Positions 42,647 through 51,839 of a stretch of DNA of 64,000 nt are shown here, in pieces. The stretch is from DATFFO01 sp963772815. Lineage in GTDB: Bacteria; Actinomycetota; Acidimicrobiia; Spongiisociales; ZC4RG35. Where the stretch lies: NCBI GenBank assembly GCA_963772815.1, contig CAVYYV010000005.1:186001-250000 (forward strand), in the 5' to 3' direction. Both the position numbers and the translations under genes were made by a program. Numbering within the stretch: the first letter of the stretch is position 1; each line of letters begins with the position of its first letter. The notes under the pieces were generated by a model that was not told the DNA's origin, searched no databases, and saw only the letters and a list, made by a program, of their open reading frames with translations.

Positions 42647-44922
42647 CGGCGGTCGGCACCAGCCCGGAGCGCCGAGACGGGGAGCCCAAGGTGAGGGGCA
42701 GCGCGGACTACACGGTGGATGTGGCCCTGCCGGGAATGCTTCACGGGGCGATTCTGAGATCTCCTGTGGCGAGGGGTCGGATCAGTCGGCTCGACACGAC
42801 GCCGGCCCTTTCCGTGCCGGGCGTGTGGGCAGTCGTCGGCGCGGCGGACGCGCCCGCCACCCGGACCGGCCTGGCCATCGGTGACCAGCTTCTGTTCGCC
42901 GCCGACGCCGTGACCTTCGAGGGCGAGGCCATCGCAGCAGTCGCCGCAGACTCCGCGCTCGCTGCCCGCACGGCTCTGGAAGCCATCGTCCTGGAGATCG
43001 ATGAGGAGCGGCCCATCGTCGACCTGGACGAGGCGGTGACGGACAACGCCGATCTCGTTCATCCCGGATGGGAGTCTTTTCGGCCTTCCGGACCAGACTT
43101 CCCCCGCTTCCGCAACGTCTGCGCAGAGATGCGATCCGACCCTCCCGGCGTGGACGAGGCTTTCGAGCAGGCTCCGCTCGTCGTCGAGGACGAATACCGG
43201 GCGCAACGCCAGTACCAGGCCTACCTCGAGCCCAAGGGGGTGGTCGCCACATACGAGGCCGGCAGATACACCGTCCATGTGTCCCATCAGTTCCCGTTCA
43301 AGGTCCGTGACCGCCTGGCGGCCGCCCTCGAAATCCCCCAGTCGGCGGTGCGGGTGGTCGGACATAACATTGGCGGCGGATTTGGGGCCAAATTGGACCT
43401 CTCGATCGAGCCCTACGCGGCACTGCTCGCCCGTGCCACAGGCAGACCGATCAAGATCGTTCAGGATCGGACCGAGGACATGATCACCTGCCAATGCCGC
43501 GAGGACGCCATCGTCCGGATCCGTTCCGCCGTATCGAAGGATGGCCAGATCCTGGCCAGGGACATCGACGTGCTGCTCGATGCGGGAGCGGCCGGGACCG
43601 ACGGACCGTTTCTGGCTTCGATCCCTCTCATCCTGGCCGGGGCTCCCTATCGGCTCGGGCCGACCCGGGTTCGGTGCCGATGCGTCTACACGAACACCGC
43701 ACCAACCGGGGCCTTCCGGGGGGTGAGTGGAACTCACCTCGTCTTCGCGATGGAACGCCACATGGACCACATCGCCCACCAGACTGGGCTCGATCGGCGT
43801 CAGATACGACTGGACAACCTGGTCGAGAGCGGCCATCGCCTGCTCAACGGACAGGAGTTGGCCGACGCCTCGATCTTTCGGGAAGCGTTCACAGCTGTCG
43901 ACGAGGTGGCGCCCTGGAACCAGCCCAAGACCTCACCGCTGAGGGGCGTCGGCATCGCAGCCTGTTTGTGGCTGACCAACCCCATGCCTGGGTCCGTAGT
44001 GATGAAGCTGCACGAAGACGGCCGTCTGGGCCTGGTAACGGGAGCCACCGAGAACGGCTCCGGCGCCGTGGCTCTCGGAGTCACCCAGATCGCCGCCGAG
44101 GCGCTGGGGGTGGAAACAGGCGACGTGATCGTCTCGATGCCGGACACGGACACCGCTCCCTTCGACGCCGGGTCGCAAGGATCGCGAACCACCCACGTCG
44201 TGGGGCGGGCTGTGGTCAACGCCTCGGAGGAGATGCGCGCCAAGATCTTCGAAATCGCCTCCGAACTGCTGGAGGCCGCCGTCGAGGACCTCGAGCTGGT
44301 GGAGGGCCAGGTTCGGGTCAGAGGCGTTCCGGGGTCGAGCATCAGCCTGGCGGAGGTGGCAACCGCAGCCACGCAACGGGGCAGATCGATCGCCGCCACC
44401 GGCTCGTATGCGACACCTCCTCCTTCCTACGACCCGACATGTGCCAGCGGGTTCCTGTTCACGACCTTCCCCACCCCCACCTATCACGTGCACCAGGCCG
44501 AAGTGGAAGTCGATCCCGTGACCGGGAACGTGACGGTTCTGCGGTATATCGTGGCCCAGGAGGTGGGAAAGGCGATCAACCCCGACGGAGTCCGCGGCCA
44601 GATCCAGGGAGGGGTCGCTCAGGGACTCGGCTACGCCCTGTGGGAAAACCTGAGCATCGACGATTCGGGCCGGTACCGCCAGAGAACCCTTGAGAGCTAC
44701 CGACTCCCCCTTGCCACTGACGTGCCACGGGTCGAATCGGTTCTTCTCGAGCACCCCGACCCCGCCGGACCGTTCGGGGCCAAGGGAGTCGCCGAGCCAC
44801 CCGTCGTCCCAGTGGCGGCAGCCATAGCCAACGCCGTCGCCGATGCTGTGGGGAGCCCAATCGACTCCATTCCCATCACACCCGAGATGGTCCTCGAGGC
44901 GCTGGAGCGCTCCGGGAAGTGA
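42643..44922 (+). CDS. Molybdenum hydroxylase large (molybdopterin-binding) subunit
   Basis: 759 residues. It has the aldehyde oxidase/xanthine dehydrogenase fold: KVRGSADYTVDVALPGMLHGAILRSPVARGRI, GGGFGAKLDLSIEPYAALLARATGRP, TGAFRGVSGTHLVFAMER (Mo-cofactor loop), and GPFGAKGVAEPP near the C-terminus with the essential Glu. The AYxCSFR loop of CO dehydrogenases is absent, so it is not a CODH. The substrate is probably an N-heterocycle or aldehyde. Followed by a hydantoinase gene coupled through GTGA, it may hydroxylate a ring that is then opened. Confidence 0.94.
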   Translation: MTAVGTSPERRDGEPKVRGSADYTVDVALPGMLHGAILRSPVARGRISRLDTTPALSVPGVWAVVGAADAPATRTGLAIGDQLLFAADAVTFEGEAIAAVAADSALAARTALEAIVLEIDEERPIVDLDEAVTDNADLVHPGWESFRPSGPDFPRFRNVCAEMRSDPPGVDEAFEQAPLVVEDEYRAQRQYQAYLEPKGVVATYEAGRYTVHVSHQFPFKVRDRLAAALEIPQSAVRVVGHNIGGGFGAKLDLSIEPYAALLARATGRPIKIVQDRTEDMITCQCREDAIVRIRSAVSKDGQILARDIDVLLDAGAAGTDGPFLASIPLILAGAPYRLGPTRVRCRCVYTNTAPTGAFRGVSGTHLVFAMERHMDHIAHQTGLDRRQIRLDNLVESGHRLLNGQELADASIFREAFTAVDEVAPWNQPKTSPLRGVGIAACLWLTNPMPGSVVMKLHEDGRLGLVTGATENGSGAVALGVTQIAAEALGVETGDVIVSMPDTDTAPFDAGSQGSRTTHVVGRAVVNASEEMRAKIFEIASELLEAAVEDLELVEGQVRVRGVPGSSISLAEVATAATQRGRSIAATGSYATPPPSYDPTCASGFLFTTFPTPTYHVHQAEVEVDPVTGNVTVLRYIVAQEVGKAINPDGVRGQIQGGVAQGLGYALWENLSIDDSGRYRQRTLESYRLPLATDVPRVESVLLEHPDPAGPFGAKGVAEPPVVPVAAAIANAVADAVGSPIDSIPITPEMVLEALERSGK

Positions 44923-46466
44923 ACCGGCTGCGGATCGGGGTCGACGTTGGCGGCACCAACACGGATGCCGTCGTGATCGCCGGTCGACAGGTACTCACCT
45001 CTGTCAAGCGACCCACGACGACAGACGTCCTGACCGGAATAGTGGATGCTCTGAACCAGGTAATGCGAGAGGTGGAGACCTCTGATGTAGGCGCCCTCAT
45101 GATCGGCACGACCCACTTCACCAACGCCGTTGTCGAAGCCAAGGACCTGGCACGCACAGGGGTGGTCCGGTTGGCCGGATCAGCCACCAAAGCCGTCCCA
45201 CCCATGGCGGATCGGCCACCCGCCATTCGAGCGTCGGTGGAGGGCGACGTCCATTACGTGTCGGGTGGATACGAGTATGACGGTCGCGAGATCGGCCACA
45301 TCGACCTGGAGGAGCTGACCCGGGTGGGGAGAAGTTTCCGCGTGGCGGGGATTGGCGACGCAGCCGTCACCGGAGTCTTCTCGCCGGTACGCGCCGATCA
45401 GGAGCGGGAGGCGGCGAGGGCTCTCGAAGAGGCCGCGCCCGGCCTGCTGGTCAGCCGATCCACCGAGATCGGGCGAATCGGCCTCATAGAAAGGGAGAAC
45501 GCCACGATCCTTAACGCGGTCTGTTGCGTCCTCCCGCCTCCCGGATCGTGGACGCCTTCGAAGGGGCGGTCGCCTCGCTTGGCATCGATGGTGCCACCCT
45601 CTACCTGAGCCAGAACGACGGCACCCTGATGGGAGCAAGCCACACCCGCTCCTATCCGGTGGCGACCTTCGCCTCGGGGCCCACGAACTCGATGCGGGGG
45701 GCAGCTTTTCTCTCGGGCGAGACGGATTGCGCGGTGATCGACATCGGTGGAACCACCACGGACGTGGGAATCCTGAGGCATGGATTCCCCCGAGAGGCCC
45801 CTCTCGCCGTGGAGATCGGGGGCATACGGACCAACTTCAGGATGCCTGACCTGGTCTCGATCGGTGTCGGTGGCGGATCGATCGTAAGGGAGGGTCGCGA
45901 CGTGACCGTCGGCCCGGACTCGGTCGGGCATCGCCTCACCAGCCGGGCCATCGTGTTCGGCGGCGAAACCCTAACGGCCACGGACGTGGCGGTGGCAGCC
46001 GAGCTTGCCACGGTGGGCAACCCGGATCGGGTAGCGGGGCTGGACACCGCGCTTGTGCGGGAGGCGCTTGCGGTGATCGAGAGCCAGGTGGCGGGTGCGC
46101 TCGATCGGATGAAGACCGGGCCAGACCCGATACCCGTGGTCCTCGTCGGTGGTGGCTCGATAATTCTCGGCGACGACCTGACCGGCGCTGTCCACGATTC
46201 TCAAGCCAGAACACAGCTCCGTCGCCAACGCGATCGGCGCAGCCCTGGCTCAGGTGGGTGGCCATGCCGATCGAATCGTCAGCTATGCGACCGGCTCGCG
46301 CCAGGAGGCGCTCCAGAGCGTGACCGAGGAAGCCCAACGACGCTGCATCGACGCGGGAGCGCTTCCGGACTCGGTGAAGGTCGTCGACCTGGACGAGGTA
46401 CCGCTCGCCTACCTGCCCTCCAATGCGGTGCGAGTGAGCGCCAGGACCGTGGGCGATCTGTCATGA
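44919..46466 (+). CDS. Hydantoinase/oxoprolinase family protein (HyuA-like), two apparent frameshifts
   Basis: About 515 residues after joining three frames. The N-terminus LRIGVDVGGTNTDAVVI and TTHFTNAVVEAKDLART contain the ATP-binding motifs of the family; CAVIDIGGTTTDVGIL and VSIGVGGGSIVREG are the second set. Shifts lie near 45522 and 46188; the final part GGHADRIVSYATGSRQEAL is in the third frame. Such enzymes open hydantoin, 5-oxoproline or N-methylhydantoin rings with ATP. A HyuB partner is not visible; DUF917 seems to fill the next position, as in many genomes. The start GTG overlaps the Mo subunit stop and the last codon the DUF917 start. Confidence 0.88.
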
Positions 46467-47586
46467 GATCCATGAGCTCGGACGACCTGGCCAGTCTCTC
46501 GCTAGGAGCCTCCTTCCTCGGCGCCGGCGGCGGCGGCGACCCCTACATCGGCACCCTCATGGCCCGCAACGCCCTCGACGAGAGAGGAGAGATCTCGGTC
46601 ATTGAGCTGCTGGAAGTCCCCGACGATGCCATTTGCGCCATGTCTGCGGTGATGGGCGCCCCGACCGTGCTGGTGGAGAAGCTGCCGGGAGTAAACGAGC
46701 AGATCGCGGCCTTCGCCGCATTGGAACGCCATCTCGGTCGAGAGATCACGCACGTGATGTGTGCAGAGGTGGGAGGCCTCAACTCCACGCTGCCCATCGT
46801 CACCGCGGCCCGTCTCGGCAAGCCCCTCATCGACTGCGACGCCATGGGGCGGGCCTTCCCCGAGATACAGATGAGCACGCCCACGCTGTACGGCATCGGC
46901 GCCGCTCCCATCGCACTGGCGGACGACAAGGGCAACCGCGTGTGTCGATCGAGACGATCGACAACCATTGGACCGAGCGCCTGGCCCGGTCGGTCACCAT
47001 CGACATGGGAGCGGCGGCGTTTATCGCATTGTTCGCCCAGACCGGAGCCGAGGTGAAGCGCTCGATGATCGGCGGCTCCCTGACGAGGGCGCAGTCGATC
47101 GGGTCGGAGATCCTCCGAGCGCGCCGGGTCAAGGCCGACCCGATCGAAGCCGCATCGCGAGCGTCGGGCGGATACCGCCTGTTCCAGGGAAAGATCGCAG
47201 ACGTCGAGCGGCGCACGCAGGCGGGCTTCGCCCGTGGCTCGGTCCGCATCGAAGGGACCGAGGCCGACGCCGCGACCAGCCTGGAGGTCAGCTTCCAGAA
47301 CGAGAACCTGAAAGCCGAGTTGTCCGGCGGCCGAATCATCGCCACCGTGCCCGACCTGATCGTCATCCTGGAGACTGAGACCGGCACCCCCGTCACGACC
47401 GAGGACCTACGTTATGGATTCAGGGTCACGGTTCTGGGAGTGCCTTGCGACCAGCGCTGGCGTTCACCGGCGGGTCTGGAACTGGTTGGGCCCGGGTATT
47501 TCGGACTGGACGTCGACTACGTTCCCATCGAAGTGCGCCAAGCGGAGGACGCCTCCCAGGTCACGAAGCCAACTTGTCGGGGATGA
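46463..47586 (+). CDS. DUF917 (S-methyl thiohydantoin desulfurase-like) protein, copy 2, apparent frameshift
   Basis: About 374 residues after joining frames. LSLGASFLGAGGGGDPYIGTLMARNAL and VMCAEVGGLNSTLPIVTAARLGKPLIDCDAMGRAFPEIQM match the DUF917 N-terminal blocks; copy 1 is at 34911. The shift lies near 46942 (DDKGNRV/SIETIDNHWTERLARS). Members next to HyuA-type proteins may act on the product of ring opening or on thiohydantoin analogues. The start overlaps the HyuA stop, and the final codon overlaps the SDR start (ATGA). Confidence 0.87.
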
Positions 47587-48321
47587 ACGCCCTCGTGACC
47601 GGTTCATCACGCAACCTGGGAGCGGCAATTGCCTCCGAGCTGGCAAGACGGGGAGCCACCGTCAATCTCACGTACCGCGCCTCACGGGAGGAGGCTGGAG
47701 CCGTGGCCCGTTTGCTCCGGGAGGAGACCGCACGGGACCATCGCATCATCCAGGCCGATCTCTCCTCCGCCCCGTCGACCCGAGACTTCCTGCGACGCTT
47801 CGACCAGGAAGTGGGTGACATCGACATACTCGTCAACAACGCCGGCCCATTCGCAATGGATCCCTTCCTGGAGCTGTCGGAACAAGAATGGGACCGAATC
47901 TGGGAGAGCAACGTGCGGGCGGCACACCTGTGCGCCCAGGCTCTGGCCCCCGGGATGCGGCGCCGGGGGCGGGGTCGGATCGTCAACGTGTCTGCCGGGT
48001 CGGCCTATATCCGCAATCACTCCATCTACACGCTCGCCAAAGCCGCCTTGCTGACATTGACGGAGGCCCTGGCCCTAGAACTGGGACCGGAGATAAGCGT
48101 GAATGCCGTCGCTCCCGGCCAGATTGCCGAGTCAGCAGACGACATCGCCGAGTTCGATCCGTCCTTCGTCGAGAAGGCGATCGATAGAACCCCCCTCAGA
48201 CGTCTCGTCACCCGCGGCAGAGGTCGCCACCATCGTGGCCGACATGGTGGGGCCGACCTACGACTCGGTGACCGGGGTAACGATACCGATCGACGGCGGC
48301 TGGAGACTCAACCGCTTCTGA
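47583..48321 (+). CDS. Short-chain dehydrogenase/reductase, pathway copy 2, apparent frameshift
   Basis: About 246 residues after joining frames. TGSSRNLGAAIASELARRG is the nucleotide-binding region, VNNAGPFAMDPFLELSEQEWDRI the NAG region, and SAYIRNHSIYTLAK contains the catalytic Tyr-Lys pair. The frame shifts near 48213 (RRLVT/PAAEVATIVADMV), and the true C-terminus is GVTIPIDGGWRLNRF. It resembles the SDR at 39767, with the same TPL(K/R)RLVT stretch, so the two are probably duplicated pathway enzymes. It is the last gene of the operon beginning at 41298. Confidence 0.87.
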
Positions 48322-48348
48322 CCAAGGGATCAGCGGCCGCCGTCGTCG

Positions 48349-48693
48349 TCAACCGGCCCCGGTACCGCCACGGTGGACCCGCACCTCTACGCGTTCGAGA
48401 GTGACGAGCCCATCCCCGATCATCTGATCGATCTCGGGCAGCACCTCTTCGATCGCTTCGGCCCGGTCGACGCACTCGATGATGATGGGCAGGTCTTCGG
48501 ACAGGCGCAGGATGTGAGCGGTGTGCAGTGTGCTCGATTTGCCGAACCCCTCGATCCCCCTCACCACGGTCGCCCCGGCCAGGCCCCGCTTCCGCAGCGC
48601 CTCCACGATGGCCTCGTAGAGAGGTCGTCCCTGGTGGATGTCGGACTCGCCGATGAAGATCCGCAGCAGTCGATTGTCGGTGGTGTAGTTCAT
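48349..48693 (-). CDS. DUF190 protein of a fluoride-export operon
   Basis: 114 residues. LLRIFIGESDIHQGRPLYEAIVEALRKRGLAGATVVRGIEGFG is the DUF190 signature, with STLHTAHILRLSEDLPIIIECVD following. DUF190 proteins are small, PII-like trimers often cotranscribed with FluC/CrcB channels, with unclear function. It lies 14 bases downstream of the second FluC gene in an operon headed by a fluoride riboswitch. Confidence 0.93.
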   Translation of the reverse strand: MNYTTDNRLLRIFIGESDIHQGRPLYEAIVEALRKRGLAGATVVRGIEGFGKSSTLHTAHILRLSEDLPIIIECVDRAEAIEEVLPEIDQMIGDGLVTLERVEVRVHRGGTGAG

Positions 48694-48707
48694 CGTCTCA
48701 TCCTTGT

Positions 48708-49058
48708 TTAGCTCGTGATCGAATAGCCTGCGGCGGCCAAGGCCAATCCCGCCAGGAGCGTCCCTACCAGGTTCACCATCGCCCTCACGCGGGGTCGAGG
48801 AACAAGGCCCAGCCCCATCGACTCCACCATCCAGGTGGAGAAGGTGGTGAAGCCGGCCAGGAAGCCGCCCAACAGGGCGTTGCCGACGGATCCCAACCCC
48901 GATCCAACCGCCGCGCCCAGGGCAAATGCCCCAACCAGGTTGACGGCCACCGTCCCGGTTGGGAAATCGGAACGAGACCAACGTTGCACCACGCCCGAAA
49001 CCACATACCGGCAAATTGCGCCGAGCCCGCCCGCGGCGACGGCAATCGAAAAAATCAT
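48708..49058 (-). CDS. crcB: Fluoride channel protein FluC/CrcB, second subunit
   Basis: 116 residues with four membrane segments. AGGLGAICRYVV, GTVAVNLVGAFALG (conserved Asn), and GGFLAGFTTFSTWMVE (the pore Phe/Thr/Ser box) are diagnostic of FluC. It exports fluoride passively and protects the cell from the anion. The ATG overlaps the upstream subunit stop (ATGA), and two non-identical subunits are typical of Gram-positive bacteria, where they form heterodimeric channels. Confidence 0.95.
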   Translation of the reverse strand: MIFSIAVAAGGLGAICRYVVSGVVQRWSRSDFPTGTVAVNLVGAFALGAAVGSGLGSVGNALLGGFLAGFTTFSTWMVESMGLGLVPRPRVRAMVNLVGTLLAGLALAAAGYSITS

Positions 49059-49465
49059 CGCCAGCCTCTACCCAGGCCGTCGCCTATCAGAGCCGCCAAG
49101 ACGCCCCCCACAATCGAGGCCAACACGTAGGCCAACGCCACCCATCCGCGGCCCCCATCGGTAAGGCGAACAACGTCCACGCTGAAACCCGAGAACGTGG
49201 TGAACGATCCCAAGGCTCCGATTGCCCAAAACCGTAACGACCAGCGAAGCGAGACGGCTCGCTGCCGACGGGCCAGGTAGAAGCCGGCCAACGCGGCGCC
49301 GGCCAGGTTCACCGCCAGGGTGGCCCACGGAAACCCGGTGCCGCCCGAGCCGACGAGCTCACCTACAGCCAGGCGCGCCGCCGAACCCACCAGCCCCCCG
49401 CCCAGGACAGAACCCAGATCGGCGATGCGACGCAGATTCAGGTAGCGAGTGACAGGCAGGCTCAT
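49055..49465 (-). CDS. crcB: Fluoride channel protein FluC/CrcB, first subunit
   Basis: 136 residues. GGLVGSAARLAVGE, FPWATLAVNLAGAALAGF (conserved Asn), and GALGSFTTFSGFSVDVV (pore box) mark the FluC family. It starts at ATG 49465 just downstream of the riboswitch. The N-terminal tail is longer than in the second subunit. It is cotranscribed with the second FluC and DUF190. Confidence 0.95.
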   Translation of the reverse strand: MSLPVTRYLNLRRIADLGSVLGGGLVGSAARLAVGELVGSGGTGFPWATLAVNLAGAALAGFYLARRQRAVSLRWSLRFWAIGALGSFTTFSGFSVDVVRLTDGGRGWVALAYVLASIVGGVLAALIGDGLGRGWR

Positions 49466-49487
49466 GACTCTGGAACGTGGAAACGGG

Positions 49488-49548
49488 GTTCACAGGAGCC
49501 ATCAGCCGGGTGGCGGTTATCGGCGAGCTCCATCGCCGTTGGCGGGAT
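49488..49548 (-). ncRNA. Fluoride riboswitch (crcB motif)
   Basis: On the minus strand the aptamer GGCGATGGAGCTCGCC, GATAACCGCC, then GGCTGATGGCTCCTGT matches the crcB consensus nearly base for base, including the ATAACCGCC pseudoknot strand and the GGCTGATGGC-CCT segment. It lies about 26-72 bases upstream of the first FluC start, as expected for a fluoride-responsive switch turning the operon on. A TATGAT -10 candidate lies at 49549-49554. Confidence 0.93.
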
Positions 49549-49581
49549 CATACCCGTCTCCGGCGAGAACCTGGCCCGGGC

Positions 49582-51207
49582 TCAGTTGAGGGTCGAGCCG
49601 GTCACGGAGAGGTTGCGTCCCAGGAAGAAGATTCCCGGGTATCCGGGCGTCTCGAAGCCGTCGCTGGGGTTGGCCACGAGAACGGACCCCTCGATGAACA
49701 GGTCACCAGAGCGATCGTTGCTGACATAGAAGATCGCTCCGCCGCCTTCCCTCGCATGATTGTTCTCGATGAGGGTGCCCTGCACCCGGAGGGTGAAGGT
49801 GTTCCCGTCGTTGTAGATCGCGCCTCCGCTTCCCCCTCCCAGCGTGCCGCTGCGAGCCGGATTGGCACCCAGCCCGATGGCCAGGTTGTCGGTGAACAAG
49901 CTGTTGATCACAGTCCACGACACACCGATGCTAGACAGGGCCCCGCCGTTCGAACACACGTTGGCCAGGTCGGGTCGGCCGCCGAAGGTGCTACCCACGA
50001 CGTAGATGGGAAGGTCGTTGTGCTGATCGAAAGCCCGCACGGCACCGCCTCCGACATCTGGGCCGGTGGAGGCGCAGCGGTTGGAGAAGAAACGCGAATT
50101 GACGATCTTGAAACGGCCTCCCCTCACCCAGATGGCGCCGCCACCGTCATATTGGGTCTCGGCCGAGGAATCGCCGTCGATGAAGGTGAGGTTCTGAACC
50201 GTGAGCCGGGGGTGGGCCTGATCCTGGCAATGGCTCGTGGTCCAAACCAGGCTGGGATCGCACGTATTCATGTAGAGGATGCGCCGCCGGCCATCGCCGC
50301 TGAGGGTGACAAGCCCTCCGCCGTCGATCACGATGTCGGGCTTGTCGTTGAACACGCGAGCGGTTTGGGACATGTGGATTGTGGTCGGGTTCGGCCCGCA
50401 GTCGAAAGCGATCACTCCGCCCTGGGCCACAGCGTCGACCACCGCCTGGGAAGTGCAGCTCGATGGCGAGCCGGTTCCGATCACGATATCCGGGCTGGAC
50501 GCATCCTCGGGCCCGGCCCCGGCAGGGATGGCGGCGTGGCCGTTCGGGTTGCCGGGAGCGGGCAATTCGGGTGGTGGCGGCGTGATCGGGTCCAGGTGCA
50601 GTCCTCGGCGAAGAAATGTGGCCATCTGGGCGCGGGTGATGAGATTGTCCGGGCAGAACCGATCATTGGCCGGCGGATTACAACCCTTCGTGATACCCGC
50701 CGTCGCCAAACGATCGATATCACCGTCAAACACCCCACCCGAATCGACGAAGGACGAACCCCCCGACGCCGACAAGTGCAAGGCACGCACCAAGAACGCC
50801 GCCATCTGACCACGCGTCACCGGATCGTCGGGACAGAACCGATCATTGGCCGGCGGATTGCAACCCTTGGTGATACCCGCCGTCGCCAAACGATCGATAT
50901 CACCGTCAAACACCCCACCCGAATCGACGAAGGACGAACCCCCCGACGCCGACAAGTGCAAGGCACGCACCAAGAACGCCGCCATCTGACCACGCGTCAC
51001 CGGATCGTCGGGACAGAACCGATCATTGGCCGGCGGATTACAACCCTTGGTGATACCCGCTGCGGCTAACGCTTCGATGTCGGGCTCGTATGGCGAGCCG
51101 TTGTCGTCAACGAAGGAGCCACCGGAGGGCAGAACGGCAGAGGCGACGGGTACGACCCCCAACAGGAGCAGAACCGCGGCGAGCAAGGAGACGAGGCGCC
51201 GGGACAT
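49582..51207 (-). CDS. Secreted protein with three SLH-like repeats and a parallel beta-helix domain
   Basis: 541 residues. A Sec signal peptide (SLLAAVLLLLGVVPVASA) is followed by three SLH-like repeats at about residues 30-210, each with ITKGCNPPANDRFCPD and TRGQMAAFLVRAL cores. A Pro-rich linker (ITPPPPELPAPG) leads to a right-handed beta-helix domain with repeats such as GGGAIWVRGGRFKIVNSRF and GGGAIFYVSNDRSGDLFIEG, like pectate-lyase-type or polymorphic adhesin proteins. The SLH-like repeats are assumed to attach the protein to the cell envelope. It ends at the stop at 49582, close to the riboswitch promoter. The repeat DNA is nearly identical across copies. Confidence 0.92.
   Translation of the reverse strand: MSRRLVSLLAAVLLLLGVVPVASAVLPSGGSFVDDNGSPYEPDIEALAAAGITKGCNPPANDRFCPDDPVTRGQMAAFLVRALHLSASGGSSFVDSGGVFDGDIDRLATAGITKGCNPPANDRFCPDDPVTRGQMAAFLVRALHLSASGGSSFVDSGGVFDGDIDRLATAGITKGCNPPANDRFCPDNLITRAQMATFLRRGLHLDPITPPPPELPAPGNPNGHAAIPAGAGPEDASSPDIVIGTGSPSSCTSQAVVDAVAQGGVIAFDCGPNPTTIHMSQTARVFNDKPDIVIDGGGLVTLSGDGRRRILYMNTCDPSLVWTTSHCQDQAHPRLTVQNLTFIDGDSSAETQYDGGGAIWVRGGRFKIVNSRFFSNRCASTGPDVGGGAVRAFDQHNDLPIYVVGSTFGGRPDLANVCSNGGALSSIGVSWTVINSLFTDNLAIGLGANPARSGTLGGGSGGAIYNDGNTFTLRVQGTLIENNHAREGGGAIFYVSNDRSGDLFIEGSVLVANPSDGFETPGYPGIFFLGRNLSVTGSTLN
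50653..51063. repeat. 180-bp near-identical tandem DNA repeats in the SLH-like gene
   Basis: The segments beginning at 50653, 50833 and 51013 repeat with a 180-bp period. Positions 50701-50820 and 50881-51000 (120 bp) are identical, and the preceding 48 bp differ at only two positions. The third unit is partial (to about 51063). Each 180-bp unit encodes one 60-residue SLH-like repeat. Such identity between neighbouring repeats implies recent duplication or gene conversion, and repeat number may vary between strains or be miscounted in assembly. Confidence 0.9.
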
Positions 51208-51266
51208 CGCCCCGACAAGCTAACAGGAGGACCGACCCCGGCCAGGGTGCACTACGGTCTCTGGGA

Positions 51267-51839
51267 ATGGGCCCCGGGGCACGCGACCGCTGGAACCAGC
51301 GCCATGAAGGCGAAGACGTGGGTGGGCCGTCGCCATTCCTCCTCAGCCTCGATCAGCATCTTCCTCGCCACGGTCGCGCCCTCGACGTGGCCTCGGGCCG
51401 AGGGAGAAACGGGCTCTGGCTGGCCGAGCGGGGGCTGTCGGTCACACTGGTCGACCTGTCCGAAGTGGCTCTCGACATCGGGGCGCGGGAAGCCGCCGGG
51501 CGTCGGCTGGCGGTGACAACGGTGAACTTGGACCTCGAATCCGATGGACTGCCCCACGGCCGGTGGGAGGTGATCATCTGCTTCCATTTCCTGCATCGGC
51601 CCCTCTTCACTCAGATGACGACGGCACTGGCCCCCGGGGGCTGGCTCGTATGCGAGTTGGCCACGGTCCGCAACCTGGAGCGCCACTCCCGTCCTCCCCG
51701 TCCGTTCTTACTGGAGCCGGGAGAGCTGGCCGTCCTGACCAAGGAGTTGCAGCCGGTCGTGTCCACCGAGGGCTGGACGGAAGAGGGTCGCCACAACGCT
51801 CGCTTCGCGGGCCGACGGGCCCAACGGGCTCACCACTAG
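51267..51839 (+). CDS. SAM-dependent methyltransferase (tellurite-resistance/TehB-like)
   Basis: 190 residues from ATG 51267. Motif I is ALDVASGRGRNGLWLAERG (about residues 38-56), followed by VTLVDLSEVAL and VTTVNLDLESDGLPHGRWEVIICFHFLHRPLF. This short form resembles TehB-type methyltransferases. MGPGARDRWNQRHEG at the start matches the family N-terminus (xWDxRYxxG pattern). It converges with the DUF5671 gene, overlapping by 4 bases. Substrate unknown. Confidence 0.85.
   Translation: MGPGARDRWNQRHEGEDVGGPSPFLLSLDQHLPRHGRALDVASGRGRNGLWLAERGLSVTLVDLSEVALDIGAREAAGRRLAVTTVNLDLESDGLPHGRWEVIICFHFLHRPLFTQMTTALAPGGWLVCELATVRNLERHSRPPRPFLLEPGELAVLTKELQPVVSTEGWTEEGRHNARFAGRRAQRAHH

Noticed and set aside
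43494..44693. 399-residue open frame on the plus strand inside the Mo subunit
   Set aside because: Out-of-frame reading of the molybdopterin subunit, very rich in Arg and Gly; no domain.
44919..48321. Treating the frameshifted HyuA, DUF917 and SDR genes as true pseudogenes
   Set aside because: All frames keep conserved sequence and overlaps between genes are preserved, so assembly indels explain the data better.
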